Below, piece after piece: positions 1 through 7,325 of a DNA stretch of 40,455 nucleotides. The notes beneath the pieces are model-generated. The model saw nothing but the letters and a program-made list of their open reading frames with translations. It was not told where the DNA came from and made no database searches. Origin of the DNA: Thermophagus sp052400625 (lineage in GTDB: Bacteria; Bacteroidota; Bacteroidia; Bacteroidales; Marinilabiliaceae); the NCBI GenBank assembly GCA_052400625.1, contig JBQTGH010000020.1; one strand, 5' to 3'. The position numbers were made by a program, and so were the translations under genes. The stretch's first letter is position 1; each line of letters starts with the position of its first letter.

Positions 1-263
1 AGGCGGAAGCCTCCGTTTGCCCTCGCGTTATCATTTCATTATCAACCTTTTAGCCACTTAAGTTTACAGCAATGCCCTTCAGGGGGTTAGGGGGTGAGCG
101 AGGAGGAGCATTTGAAGCCAACCAGAGATTCGATATTAGATTATAAGAAATTAAGGCTACTTATTTCAATTTATATCAACTTATTTCCATATATATCCTC
201 GGAATTCTTACCTCTTAAATCTAAAAATCTTACATCTTAGAATCTAATCTTACATCTAAATAT
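1..263. other. intergenic edge region, no gene seen
   Basis: No convincing gene lies here. A plus-strand frame is open from the window edge to a TAG at 88-90, but the roughly 29 codons look random and I do not call it. The stretch has a G-rich tract (about 78-105) and then AT-rich, repetitive sequence running into the 3' end of the yeiH-like gene. Confidence 0.5.
216..258. repeat. short degenerate direct repeats
   Basis: The motif AATCTTACATCTNA occurs at 226-239 and again at 246-258, with a more diverged copy (TTCTTACCTCTTAAATCT) starting near 215. It sits just beyond the stop codon of the minus-strand yeiH-like gene. Function is unknown; simple low-complexity drift is the default explanation. 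Confidence 0.4.
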
Positions 264-1220
264 CTATTTTAAAAGTACCAATGACGCCGTTGCCGTAATG
301 ACCCACAACGAGATGCCCAGAGCAAAGCTTTTGGCACCCGATTGTTTTATCTGACCGATGGTGATGTTGGAGCCGATGAGAAACAGGGCGACCACCATGC
401 CGCGACGGCCCAGCCAGTAGAAGTGGGCGTAACTTTTTTGCAGTTCGGGGAAAATATTGGCAAAAAGAATGGCCCCCACGAAAAACAGTATGAACCAGGG
501 GAAGTTGATGGCCCCTTTGCCGCTTTTGTTTACCAGGGCGATAACTATTGACAGCGGTATAATCCATAATGCCCGGATGAGCTTGACGGTGGTGGCTATC
601 TGTAACGCTTTTTCGCCATAGGCTGCGCCGGCCCCCACCACCGAACTGGTGTCGTGGATGGCAATGGCTGCCCAGTTGCCGAAGGTTTCCTGGCTTAAGC
701 CAAGCGTATGACCAATGGCCGGGAAGATAAACAGCGCCACCGCATTCAGGACAAAGACCACCATCAATGCAAACGAGTTTTGATAATTTTCGCTTTTCAG
801 TATGGGTGCTACCGCCGCTATGGCACTGCCGCCGCAAATAGCCGTGCCGGTGGATATCAGTAGCGATATGTTTTTTTCCACCCGAAAGAGTTTGCCAAGA
901 AATATTCCTGTCATCATAACCCCGGTTACCGAGATTATCGTTTCCACAAACCCGCTTTTGGAGGCGGTGATTACCTCTTCCAGGCTCATCCCAAAGCCCA
1001 TCAGCACTATAGACCATTGCAGAATGCGGGAGGTGTATTGGTGGATGTTGCGGTGCCGCATCCCCAGCAGCGAAAAGAGGAGTCCGGCAAACAACGCTAT
1101 GGCCGGCGATATAAACGGAAGAAAGCAACACCCTATAACGATTGCATATAGCCGCTCGTGGTTTCCAAAGAATTCTTTTCCCTTATTCCTGACACTAATA
1201 ATTGCATTTGCGATAATCAT
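264..1220 (-). CDS. yeiH: YeiH/UPF0324-family putative sulfate exporter
   Basis: This 318-residue integral membrane protein belongs to the YeiH/YadS family (Cons_hypoth698). Family members are predicted multi-helix inner-membrane transporters, often annotated as sulfate or sulfur-compound exporters; the substrate is not shown by this sequence. The family hallmark GTAICGGSAIAA is at residues 125-136 and the second conserved motif HDTSSVVGA at 189-197. Hydrophobic segments fill nearly the whole chain, and the length is normal for the family. The ATG at 1220 is the natural start: a phylum-type promoter ends about 20 bases upstream. A LysR regulator gene lies immediately upstream on the same strand, 74 bases away, with a perfect palindrome overlapping its stop codon. 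The regulator-transporter pairing parallels yeiE-yeiH of enterobacteria, so this gene is probably the regulator's target. Confidence 0.88.
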   Translation of the reverse strand: MIIANAIISVRNKGKEFFGNHERLYAIVIGCCFLPFISPAIALFAGLLFSLLGMRHRNIHQYTSRILQWSIVLMGFGMSLEEVITASKSGFVETIISVTGVMMTGIFLGKLFRVEKNISLLISTGTAICGGSAIAAVAPILKSENYQNSFALMVVFVLNAVALFIFPAIGHTLGLSQETFGNWAAIAIHDTSSVVGAGAAYGEKALQIATTVKLIRALWIIPLSIVIALVNKSGKGAINFPWFILFFVGAILFANIFPELQKSYAHFYWLGRRGMVVALFLIGSNITIGQIKQSGAKSFALGISLWVITATASLVLLK

Positions 1221-1239
1221 ATCTCTGTTTTTTGCCGGC

Positions 1240-1270
1240 CAAAATTACCGGTACGCTATGACCAAAGCAA
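1240..1270 (-). promoter_or_regulatory. promoter of yeiH-like gene
   Basis: Read on the minus strand, TTG (1270-1268) is followed by a 20-base spacer and TAATTTTG (1247-1240). This matches the Bacteroidota -33/-7 consensus (TTTG, about 19-21 bases, TAnnTTTG). Transcription would begin near 1234, about 14 bases before the ATG at 1220. The promoter means yeiH can be expressed separately from the regulator gene. Confidence 0.6.
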
Positions 1271-1290
1271 ATACAAAATAGTTGGGTATG

Positions 1291-1305
1291 ATAACTAAAA
1301 GTTAT
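1291..1305. promoter_or_regulatory. candidate LysR-type operator (T-N11-A palindrome)
   Basis: The sequence ATAACTAAAAGTTAT is a perfect 6-3-6 palindrome and fits the T-N11-A box of LysR regulators (T1292, A1304). Its centre, 1298, is about 65 bases upstream of the predicted yeiH transcription start near 1234, the classic position of a LysR recognition site. It overlaps the stop codon (1295-1297) of the LysR gene itself. Confidence 0.55.
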
Positions 1306-2182
1306 AGTCTGCTAGGAAATTTTCGAACAATTCCACCTGCCGGCTCTTGTGTCCCTGCTTACAGGCAATGCGAAACCGGCGATGGATGGAAAAGCCTTTG
1401 ACCTTTAGCTGTACATGGGTTTTCAGATACAGTTCGGTTGTTACGGCTTTTTCCGAAACGATGGCCAAACCATCAAAGTCGAGCAGGAAATTCTTTATCG
1501 ATTCGGTACTGCCCAGGTGAATGAGGGTGTTGAGCGTTCCGATTTCTATACCATGCCGCGAGAGTGCTTCGCGAATTACTTCCAGTGTCCCGGAACCTTG
1601 CTCGCGCAATACAATGGGTATTTGCCTGAACTCATCTAATGTCAGCTGCTTCCGTTTGGCATAGACGCTGTTGGCGCCGGTGACCACCACCAGCTCGTCG
1701 TCCAGAAAATTTTTATAGCTGATGCCGGCCTGCGAGGTGTGATTTTCTACCAGTGCCATATCAATCTGATTTTCCAACAGTAGTTTTTCCATCTCAAAGG
1801 AGTTGCCATTCATCAGGATTAATTCGATTTGCGGGTAGCGTTTATGAAACGACGCAATGGCCCGCGGTATCACATATTGCGATATGGTTGAGCTGGCCCC
1901 AAGCTTAAAGGTCCCCGAGATATGGTGGTTCAATTGTCCGATTTCGAAATCGAGTTCCCGGTATTTGCGGGCAATCTCTTTAAAACGGTTGTACACCTTT
2001 TCGCCGGCAGGCGTCAGATAGACCTTGTTGCCTTTCCGTTCGAACAGATTGGTGTTGTACCGGTTTTCCATCTCGCGGATGTGTTTGGTCACCGCCGGCT
2101 GACTGATGTTTAGCTCTTCGGCTGCTTTGGAAAAGTTCAGATTTTCGGCAACGGCTATAAATACGGTGTCGCGGTAGTCCAT
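1295..2182 (-). CDS. LysR-family transcriptional regulator
   Basis: This is a full-length 295-residue LysR-type regulator. The N-terminal winged helix-turn-helix spans about residues 1-60, with the recognition segment around SKAAEELNISQPAVTKHIRE. A linker helix follows, then the periplasmic-binding-protein-like effector domain from about residue 90 to the end. It begins at the ATG at 2182. It lies directly upstream of the yeiH-like gene on the same strand, and a palindromic T-N11-A site sits between the two, so yeiH is the likely target. By analogy with CysB/CbbR/YeiE-type regulators the effector may be a small sulfur- or redox-related molecule, but nothing in the sequence identifies it. Confidence 0.9.
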   Translation of the reverse strand: MDYRDTVFIAVAENLNFSKAAEELNISQPAVTKHIREMENRYNTNLFERKGNKVYLTPAGEKVYNRFKEIARKYRELDFEIGQLNHHISGTFKLGASSTISQYVIPRAIASFHKRYPQIELILMNGNSFEMEKLLLENQIDMALVENHTSQAGISYKNFLDDELVVVTGANSVYAKRKQLTLDEFRQIPIVLREQGSGTLEVIREALSRHGIEIGTLNTLIHLGSTESIKNFLLDFDGLAIVSEKAVTTELYLKTHVQLKVKGFSIHRRFRIACKQGHKSRQVELFENFLADYNF

Positions 2183-2325
2183 GTCACTCTGTTGATGATG
2201 ATACTGATTGGCTGATGTACCCCATTCAGCGGCCCGGGCAAACTAATGCCGGCCACGTTATTTCGCATTGGTATCATTCTTTTTTGGGATGGAAATATAC
2301 GGGTTTTGGCGCAGGTTGATGCATG

Positions 2326-3573
2326 TTACTCTTTAATGATTTGCCTGGTTACCGTAGTGCCGTCAATCAATAGCTTAAGAAAATAAGTTCCCCGGGGCAA
2401 CGGTTCAATATTTAATTCAGTTGTGTTGCAGGCGGATAACAAACACTCACCCTTTGCGTTGAATAATTGGATTTCAATATCCCGGTATGGGCTGTCAATG
2501 TTTATGTTCACTTGTCCTTTGGTGGGATTGGGAAAGATAGAAACATTGGCGTTTGGCACAATAGCATCATCCTTTATTGCCGAAGGCGTACAAGTGTCGG
2601 AATCTGAAAAATGGGTGTCGGCCCAGGCATTAAAATCTTCCATCAGGGAGTCGCAGGTGTGGTGCTGAAACTCATAAGGCCAGGGTTCAATATAGCGGAT
2701 GTTTAAATCCTTAGCCTGCGAAAAAACAGAACCATAATAATTGTCTTGAAATTTCTCAGGTTTATCCGAACGACTGATCACCTGCGCATATTTATCCCCC
2801 GCAAAATTACGGATATAGTCGAGCAGTGCCGATTGGTAAGATGTTTTCCCCGAGAGCCACCACATGGCTAAACCAACTCTCTTACACAGACCGGCATCAT
2901 CCAGCAAATCATTCATGATGATGGCCGGAACAATGGTGTCGCGGTTTATTTCATGCACTTCGAAAACTATCGGCTTGTCGGGAAAGGCACTGGCAAAGGC
3001 GTAAGTGGTGTTTTTGGCAGCACTAATCCATTTTTCATCGGTGTAACCATCGTCAACAAATTGGTTCATATCCACGCCGTTAAGATGTCCTTCAACCCCA
3101 TTAACTGTCATTTGGGTGACATATACATGCGACAGCATGGTATCCATGGCATATTGGTTTCCCAGCTGTGTGATGAGTTCTGTCAACTTTTCATAACAGG
3201 TGGTATCCCACCATAATGGCAACCGCCACTCTTGTTCCTGATAGGTGAAATCGTGATACGCCACATTAAGCTGGTCTATTAACCAACCGGGGCTTCCGAA
3301 GGCACCACCCGCAATGGCCAGGGCATATTTTAACCCCGCCGCTTTTACGGTCTTTATCCTGGCATCCAACTCGGTGAAGTTATAACTACCCGGCGTGGGT
3401 TCCAGGTTCGACCACTTTTCCATGAGCAAAACACCTCTGGCCTCAGGGTGAGAAAGAACATCGGGGTGCGTGCCGTTGGTGCCCGCAAAACAACCCCGCG
3501 GTTTCTCAATGGTCTGTCCGAAAAGCATTACGGGCAGAAAAAATAAAAGCAGAATAATTCGTTGGGTCTTCAT
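2326..3573 (-). CDS. secreted T9SS cargo protein, glycosidase-like fold
   Basis: The protein is about 415 residues from the preferred ATG at 3573; a TTG four codons upstream is less likely because the ATG gives a compact signal peptide (MKTQRIILLLFFLPVMLFGQ). The last ~70 residues form a type IX secretion type-A sorting domain: IFPNP, then a beta-rich region with GECLLS, LPRGTYFLKL and a basic C-terminus. It should be exported to the periplasm by Sec and then across the outer membrane with the domain removed. The central part (LEPTPGSYNFTELDARI, GLKYALAIAGG, EVHEINRD) resembles TIM-barrel glycoside hydrolases of the beta-galactosidase/GH42 type. I cannot assign a family or substrate, and candidate acids such as the Glu in FEVHE are only suggestions. 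It appears monocistronic. Confidence 0.8.
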   Translation of the reverse strand: MKTQRIILLLFFLPVMLFGQTIEKPRGCFAGTNGTHPDVLSHPEARGVLLMEKWSNLEPTPGSYNFTELDARIKTVKAAGLKYALAIAGGAFGSPGWLIDQLNVAYHDFTYQEQEWRLPLWWDTTCYEKLTELITQLGNQYAMDTMLSHVYVTQMTVNGVEGHLNGVDMNQFVDDGYTDEKWISAAKNTTYAFASAFPDKPIVFEVHEINRDTIVPAIIMNDLLDDAGLCKRVGLAMWWLSGKTSYQSALLDYIRNFAGDKYAQVISRSDKPEKFQDNYYGSVFSQAKDLNIRYIEPWPYEFQHHTCDSLMEDFNAWADTHFSDSDTCTPSAIKDDAIVPNANVSIFPNPTKGQVNINIDSPYRDIEIQLFNAKGECLLSACNTTELNIEPLPRGTYFLKLLIDGTTVTRQIIKE

Positions 3574-3655
3574 TTTTTTTATCAATTGAGATGAATGAGA
3601 TGACTGTTGCTCCGAAGATATGGATTTTTGACTTTAAGGAAAAAAATAGCCCTTT

Positions 3656-3730
3656 CTTGTAAGTAAGTTGCAGACCTTTATGCTTTGCCCAAAGACCTTT
3701 ATGCGGAGCACGGAGACCTTTATGCAGACT
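3656..3730 (+). repeat. short 21-bp periodic array (array 1)
   Basis: Two clear 21-base units, each beginning TTTATGC and ending AGACC, occupy 3677-3697 and 3698-3718. A terminal partial unit starts at 3719, and a more diverged leading unit (3656-3676) shares only the final GACC. The last 15 bases of the core, AGACCTTTATGCAGA (3714-3728), recur exactly at 9295-9309, at the end of the longer array. It lies between the methyltransferase and the T9SS gene, both minus strand. Confidence 0.75.
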
Positions 3731-3809
3731 TTTTTGTTCTGTTTTGGTGGTGTTTAAAGTGTTATATGGTTATTGTGATAATCCATATTTCGGGAATAAT
3801 GTGGCTGAA

Positions 3810-4604
3810 TTAAATTTTTATTGCCTTTATTGAATAAATCAATGGTATTTTATCTTCCAGCCCTTTGATTTTGAATTTTCTGTCGTCAACCTCTGTCATG
3901 TTCTTAAAACAATTGTAGGGCGAATAATTAAATTCTTTAAAATCAGTAAGTTTTAATCCGGCTTTTAGAAGGGAATCGATGACCTTACTCAATCCGTGAT
4001 TCCAGCCCACCGATTTTTCTTTTACCGGAGCATCCGGGTCGGCGTAGGTTCCTTCCGTTTCTTCAATTATTGGGCCTGAATCCAGATAATTATACGCTAT
4101 GTTTTTAAAATCATCGCTGAACATCCAAACTATGGGGTGGAATTCAACCATGATAAATTCGCCGTGGGGTTTTAGAAAATGATGAATGATTTGCGCCCAT
4201 TTGGTCATATCCGGCAACCAACCAACAACCCCGTAGGAGGTGTATACCATATCAAATTTTTCATTAAGTATCCCGGGAAGTTGGTATATGTCTGATTGGA
4301 TGAATCGGGCATTGGCATTTAATTGTTCATTGAGTTGACGGGCTTTTTCTATGGCTTTGTCTGAAAAATCAACCCCAGTGACAAGGGCACCGCGCCTGGA
4401 TAGCGATAGCGTGTCCTGACCAAAGTGACATTGTAAGTGTAATATGGTTTTTTCTTTAATGTCGCCCAACAATTGTATCTCTACCGGATTGAGTGAGTCT
4501 TTACCCCGGATAAAGCCCTCTACGTCATAAAATTCGGAATGGTAATGAATCTCCGTTTTTTTGTTCCAGAGCTTTTTGTTGATTTCTATATAGTTTAAGG
4601 CCAT
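3810..4604 (-). CDS. class I SAM-dependent methyltransferase
   Basis: The product is 264 residues from the ATG at 4604. An upstream GTG at 4640 would add 12 residues of no evident homology, so I prefer the ATG. The S-adenosylmethionine-binding motif I region reads TILHLQCHFGQDTLSL, followed by GALVTGVDFS with the acidic residue at the end of beta-2. Motif II-like FDMVYTSYGVV follows. The variant motif I HLQCHFG is typical of a family of uncharacterised small-molecule methyltransferases; the substrate is unknown. It stands alone, with intergenic stretches on both sides. Confidence 0.85.
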   Translation of the reverse strand: MALNYIEINKKLWNKKTEIHYHSEFYDVEGFIRGKDSLNPVEIQLLGDIKEKTILHLQCHFGQDTLSLSRRGALVTGVDFSDKAIEKARQLNEQLNANARFIQSDIYQLPGILNEKFDMVYTSYGVVGWLPDMTKWAQIIHHFLKPHGEFIMVEFHPIVWMFSDDFKNIAYNYLDSGPIIEETEGTYADPDAPVKEKSVGWNHGLSKVIDSLLKAGLKLTDFKEFNYSPYNCFKNMTEVDDRKFKIKGLEDKIPLIYSIKAIKI

Positions 4605-5078
4605 TTTGTTGAATTTCTTTGTTAGTAAGATTTCTTCCACCCGTTGATTGGTTTCGGTCGGAAGTTCTGTTTCCCTTGATGTCTATTAAGCTGGTTCGTG
4701 AGCCCGGGGAGTTAGGCTTTTCTGACAATGCTAAAGTAGAATTTTTTTTTCGAAACCAATTTCTAAAAGGTTTTCAGGGAGTTTTTAGGATCTGCCCAAG
4801 GCGGTTGTGGCCCCAAGGCGCTTATAACGGTTCAAAATGTGCCATAATATCCCTGTTTCATGTCTTCTTTAAACGCAGAGACGCTAAGGCGCAGAGGAAA
4901 ATTAGATATGTGATGTCTCTGCACCTCAAACGTCACACTCTATCCTTAACTTTCTTTAGAAAAGATCATTTCTGACTCTATTGCTTTGGAATGAGTTGTA
5001 ACTTGCGGATTAAATCATAAACCGAATTGTCTCACTAATCATTCTTAATTCATAGCATCATTCTACTAATTATAATAC
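4605..5078. other. intergenic region with an interspersed motif
   Basis: An open plus-strand frame spans much of this stretch (4619-4975), but its translation looks non-coding and it runs antisense into the methyltransferase start. The only structured element is a short repeat at 4873-4896. Otherwise I see nothing. Confidence 0.5.
4873..4896. repeat. 8-base tandem motif of the cgcagagacgc type
   Basis: Three imperfect 8-base units, ACGCAGAG, ACGCTAAG and GCGCAGAG, lie head to tail. From general knowledge, similar runs are scattered in intergenic DNA of many unrelated bacterial genomes. The function is unknown. Confidence 0.55.
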
Positions 5079-5825
5079 CTACTTTGGATGAATAAAATTA
5101 CATTTTGATGCTGCTGTTTTTATTTCATTTATTGTTAATTCAAGCGGTATTACAATACCTTTTTTTGCATAATTATCAATTTCTTGGTCTGAGAATTCTT
5201 TGAAATCTTCATATCTTGAATTCCTATTTTGTTTCCAGTAAAAAGGGTCATCATTAGTTAATAATGGTCGTATTTTATTATATGGAAATTCTTTGGGTAA
5301 TTCTTTCGGGCGATCTTCCTGCAAATCCCAATATTTCGCAGCAAATTTTTTATTAACATTCCAAGGAGACATGAATATATAGACAATATTATCCTCAGGA
5401 ATTCCTGCTGCCTCAGATAATTTTTTAATTCTTTTTTCCATATTACCACCTTTCTCATGCATTCGTCTGTCCCACCCAATGGTTGTTTTTATTTCTAAGA
5501 TGAATATGTTTTTGTTTTTATACTTAATTAGGATGTCCGGTTGCAATTTTCCAATTTTTTCTTCAATAATGACTTCAAAGTCTGATCCTAAAGATCGGGA
5601 AATATAAAATGCGACTATATCTTGAAACAAATCTGAAATAGCCATGTTTCTCCTTCTTTTAAACTTTACTTTATATTTCCATTGAGCTACTTTAATTTTA
5701 AATATTTGCTTGTAAATAGATTTAGAAATTTCATTTTTTGATGAATTCAAATCATCTATGTTTTCAACATTTAAAAAAGAATCTAAAAATTTGGCATAGC
5801 TATTACCAATTTCAATTTGACTCAT
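5079..5825 (-). CDS. orphan PD-(D/E)XK-like nuclease, AT-rich
   Basis: This 248-residue protein has no family name that I recognise. The centre contains a plausible PD-(D/E)XK active site: P96-D97 in KLQPDILIKY, then E111-x-K113 in IFILEIKTTIGWD, preceded by a helix (ISDLFQDIVAFYISRSLG) that could carry the upstream acidic residue. That spacing matches the restriction-endonuclease-like fold used by restriction enzymes, DNA-repair nucleases and some defence effectors. The N-terminal ~60 residues are lysine-rich and the C-terminal half is unassigned. The gene is visibly richer in A+T than the core genes around it and lies next to an IS256 relic and a long inverted repeat, which suggests horizontal acquisition. 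No methylase, helicase or antitoxin partner is adjacent. Start ATG at 5825. Confidence 0.7.
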   Translation of the reverse strand: MSQIEIGNSYAKFLDSFLNVENIDDLNSSKNEISKSIYKQIFKIKVAQWKYKVKFKRRRNMAISDLFQDIVAFYISRSLGSDFEVIIEEKIGKLQPDILIKYKNKNIFILEIKTTIGWDRRMHEKGGNMEKRIKKLSEAAGIPEDNIVYIFMSPWNVNKKFAAKYWDLQEDRPKELPKEFPYNKIRPLLTNDDPFYWKQNRNSRYEDFKEFSDQEIDNYAKKGIVIPLELTINEIKTAASKCNFIHPK

Positions 5826-5901
5826 AACTTAAAAGATTTAAATAGTTGTTTTTTGTTTATTTTGTGTGTTATGTAAAATGTGCCAATTTAATGAATGTAA
5901 C

Positions 5902-6016
5902 CTGTAGACTTTCCCTTTATAGGACAGCTCTAAAATAGACATTTTTCTTTTTTTGAAACCAAAATTCCAAATGCATATTCAGTGAGCAAGTTGGTTCTAT
6001 CAAGTTCGTTTGAGGC
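5902..6016 (+). repeat. left arm of ~115-bp inverted repeat
   Basis: This arm pairs with 6522-6635. I count about 16 mismatches and one single-base gap over roughly 115 positions, or about 85 percent identity. The best block runs through TAGGACAGCTCTAAAAT and GAAACCAAAATTCCAAATGCA. The two arms flank the IS256-family relic. Confidence 0.85.
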
Positions 6017-6077
6017 CTCAAATGAGAGTGTAAATTAAACTCTGTCCATAAACTAATAAATCTTTATATTGCAGTTT

Positions 6078-6453
6078 ATGGCAGACAAGAAAAAAGAAAC
6101 ACCCGAGTATCGCGCCCTGCGCGACTTGGCTTTAGAACAATTACGTAGTGGAAAATTACTTTCAGGCGAAGGAGGCGTTTTTGCGCCCATCATAAAGGAA
6201 TTTCTGGAAAGCGCTCTTCCCGCAGAAATGGAAAATCATTTGTCGGAAGAAGAACGTTCTTTCGGTAACAAGCTAGGAAAGGAAAGTAATCAAAACAAAA
6301 GGAGCATTTACCAGCGATATGGCACTTCTGAAGTTAATTTATTTGACCACTGAAAATATTGAAAAGAAATGGACCCAATTTCTTCAAAACTGGGCAATAA
6401 CGCTACAGCAATTGTGTATTCAATTTGAAGGGCGTTTAAACCTTAAGGTGTGA
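6078..6453 (+). pseudogene. IS256-family transposase, internally deleted relic
   Basis: Two pieces of one IS256 (Mutator-type) transposase are joined out of frame. From the ATG at 6078 the frame gives the N-terminal family signature (SGKLLSGEGGVFAPIIKEF, then MENHLSEEERSFGNK). From about 6285 the +1 frame gives the C-terminal signature (KTKGAFTSDMALLKLIYL, then ENIEKKWTQFLQNWAITLQQ) and ends at TGA 6451-6453. About 70 N-terminal and 55 C-terminal codons remain of a protein normally near 400 residues, so the DDE catalytic core is gone and the element is dead. The sequence GAGAGTGTAAATTAAACTC around 6024 may be the old left terminus; I do not find its inverse on the right. A long inverted repeat encloses it. 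Confidence 0.88.
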
Positions 6454-6521
6454 CATCCAAAACCTTAATCGCAAAGACAGGCCGTCTTCAGAACCTGTCA
6501 AGGGTATATAAACGACTTCGT

Positions 6522-6635
6522 GCCTCAGCCGCATTTGACAGAACCATTTTATTCACTGAACATGCATTTGGAATTTTGGTTTCAAAAAAAGAAAATGTCA
6601 ATTTTAGAGCTGTCCTATATAGGGTAAGGTTGCAG
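6522..6635 (-). repeat. right arm of ~115-bp inverted repeat
   Basis: This is the reverse complement partner of 5902-6016. The arm ends about 60 bases before the start of the HTH regulator gene. Short frames cross it on both strands, but the left copy carries a single-base insertion and stops in the equivalent frames, so the arms are not evidently coding. Confidence 0.85.
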
Positions 6636-6694
6636 AAAGAGCAGCGCCACCGGCTACTATATGTCGCCACATGTTACTAAAAAACACTTGATTA

Positions 6695-7237
6695 ATGAAT
6701 TTTAGATTTAATACTGACACCTGGTTTGTTTTCAGCATTTTATTTATATCTGCATTAGCTTTATGCATCCTCTTATACATCGTGGTTCCTTTTTATATAA
6801 GAAGGAAACAAGTTGCCAGGATCAAATCCAGGCAAGAAAAAAAGATTTTAAAATACAATCAGTTAGAAAGAAAAAATGACGAACTTAAATTATCAATTTT
6901 AGAGGACAATATTAAAAAACTAAAGACAGATATAACTGATTATCTATATCAATTAACACAATCTGGTTCAAACAGTCCTAATCTTATCCCCTTTTATTCC
7001 AATTTTGAAAAAATTTATCCAAATTTTAGTCAGTCTCTGAAAAAAATATGTCCGGAGATATCTTCAAATGAAATAAAGTTGTGTGCTCTGATAAGGTTAA
7101 ATTTAAGTTCAAAGGAAATAGGGCAATTGTTAAATATAACACAAGGTAGCGTGAATAAAGCGAGATATCGGCTCAGGAAAAAGTTAGGACTCACCTCTGA
7201 TGATGATCTTTTTACAACGCTTTTAAATATTAAATAG
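6695..7237 (+). CDS. membrane-anchored HTH regulator, possibly truncated
   Basis: The 180-residue protein has one hydrophobic helix (about residues 9-33), a charged coiled-coil-like stretch (about 38-85), and a LuxR/sigma-4-like helix-turn-helix (about 123-168: SSNEIKLCALIRLNLSSKEI, then QGSVNKARYRLRKKLG). This matches the C-terminal half of a common Bacteroidota architecture of periplasmic TPR repeats, a transmembrane helix, a coiled coil and a DNA-binding HTH. The TPR sensor half is absent here, and the inverted repeat ends only ~60 bases upstream, so the gene may be a 5'-truncated remnant. The hydrolase gene follows on the same strand after about 90 bases and could be its target, which is inference. 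Confidence 0.72.
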   Translation: MNFRFNTDTWFVFSILFISALALCILLYIVVPFYIRRKQVARIKSRQEKKILKYNQLERKNDELKLSILEDNIKKLKTDITDYLYQLTQSGSNSPNLIPFYSNFEKIYPNFSQSLKKICPEISSNEIKLCALIRLNLSSKEIGQLLNITQGSVNKARYRLRKKLGLTSDDDLFTTLLNIK

Positions 7238-7325
7238 TCATAATAATAGGCTTGTCCATCGTTTGTCTATTCCATTTTATTTGAATCTAAGCATTTGAGG
7301 TCGATATTTGTGCAAAAAAATAATT

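Noticed and set aside
4619..4975. 118-codon plus-strand frame
   Set aside because: It overlaps the methyltransferase start antisense, crosses a short intergenic repeat and has no recognisable motif.
6450..6680. Small genes on either strand across the right inverted-repeat arm
   Set aside because: The equivalent frames in the left arm are broken by an insertion and stops, so the arms are not maintained as coding sequence.
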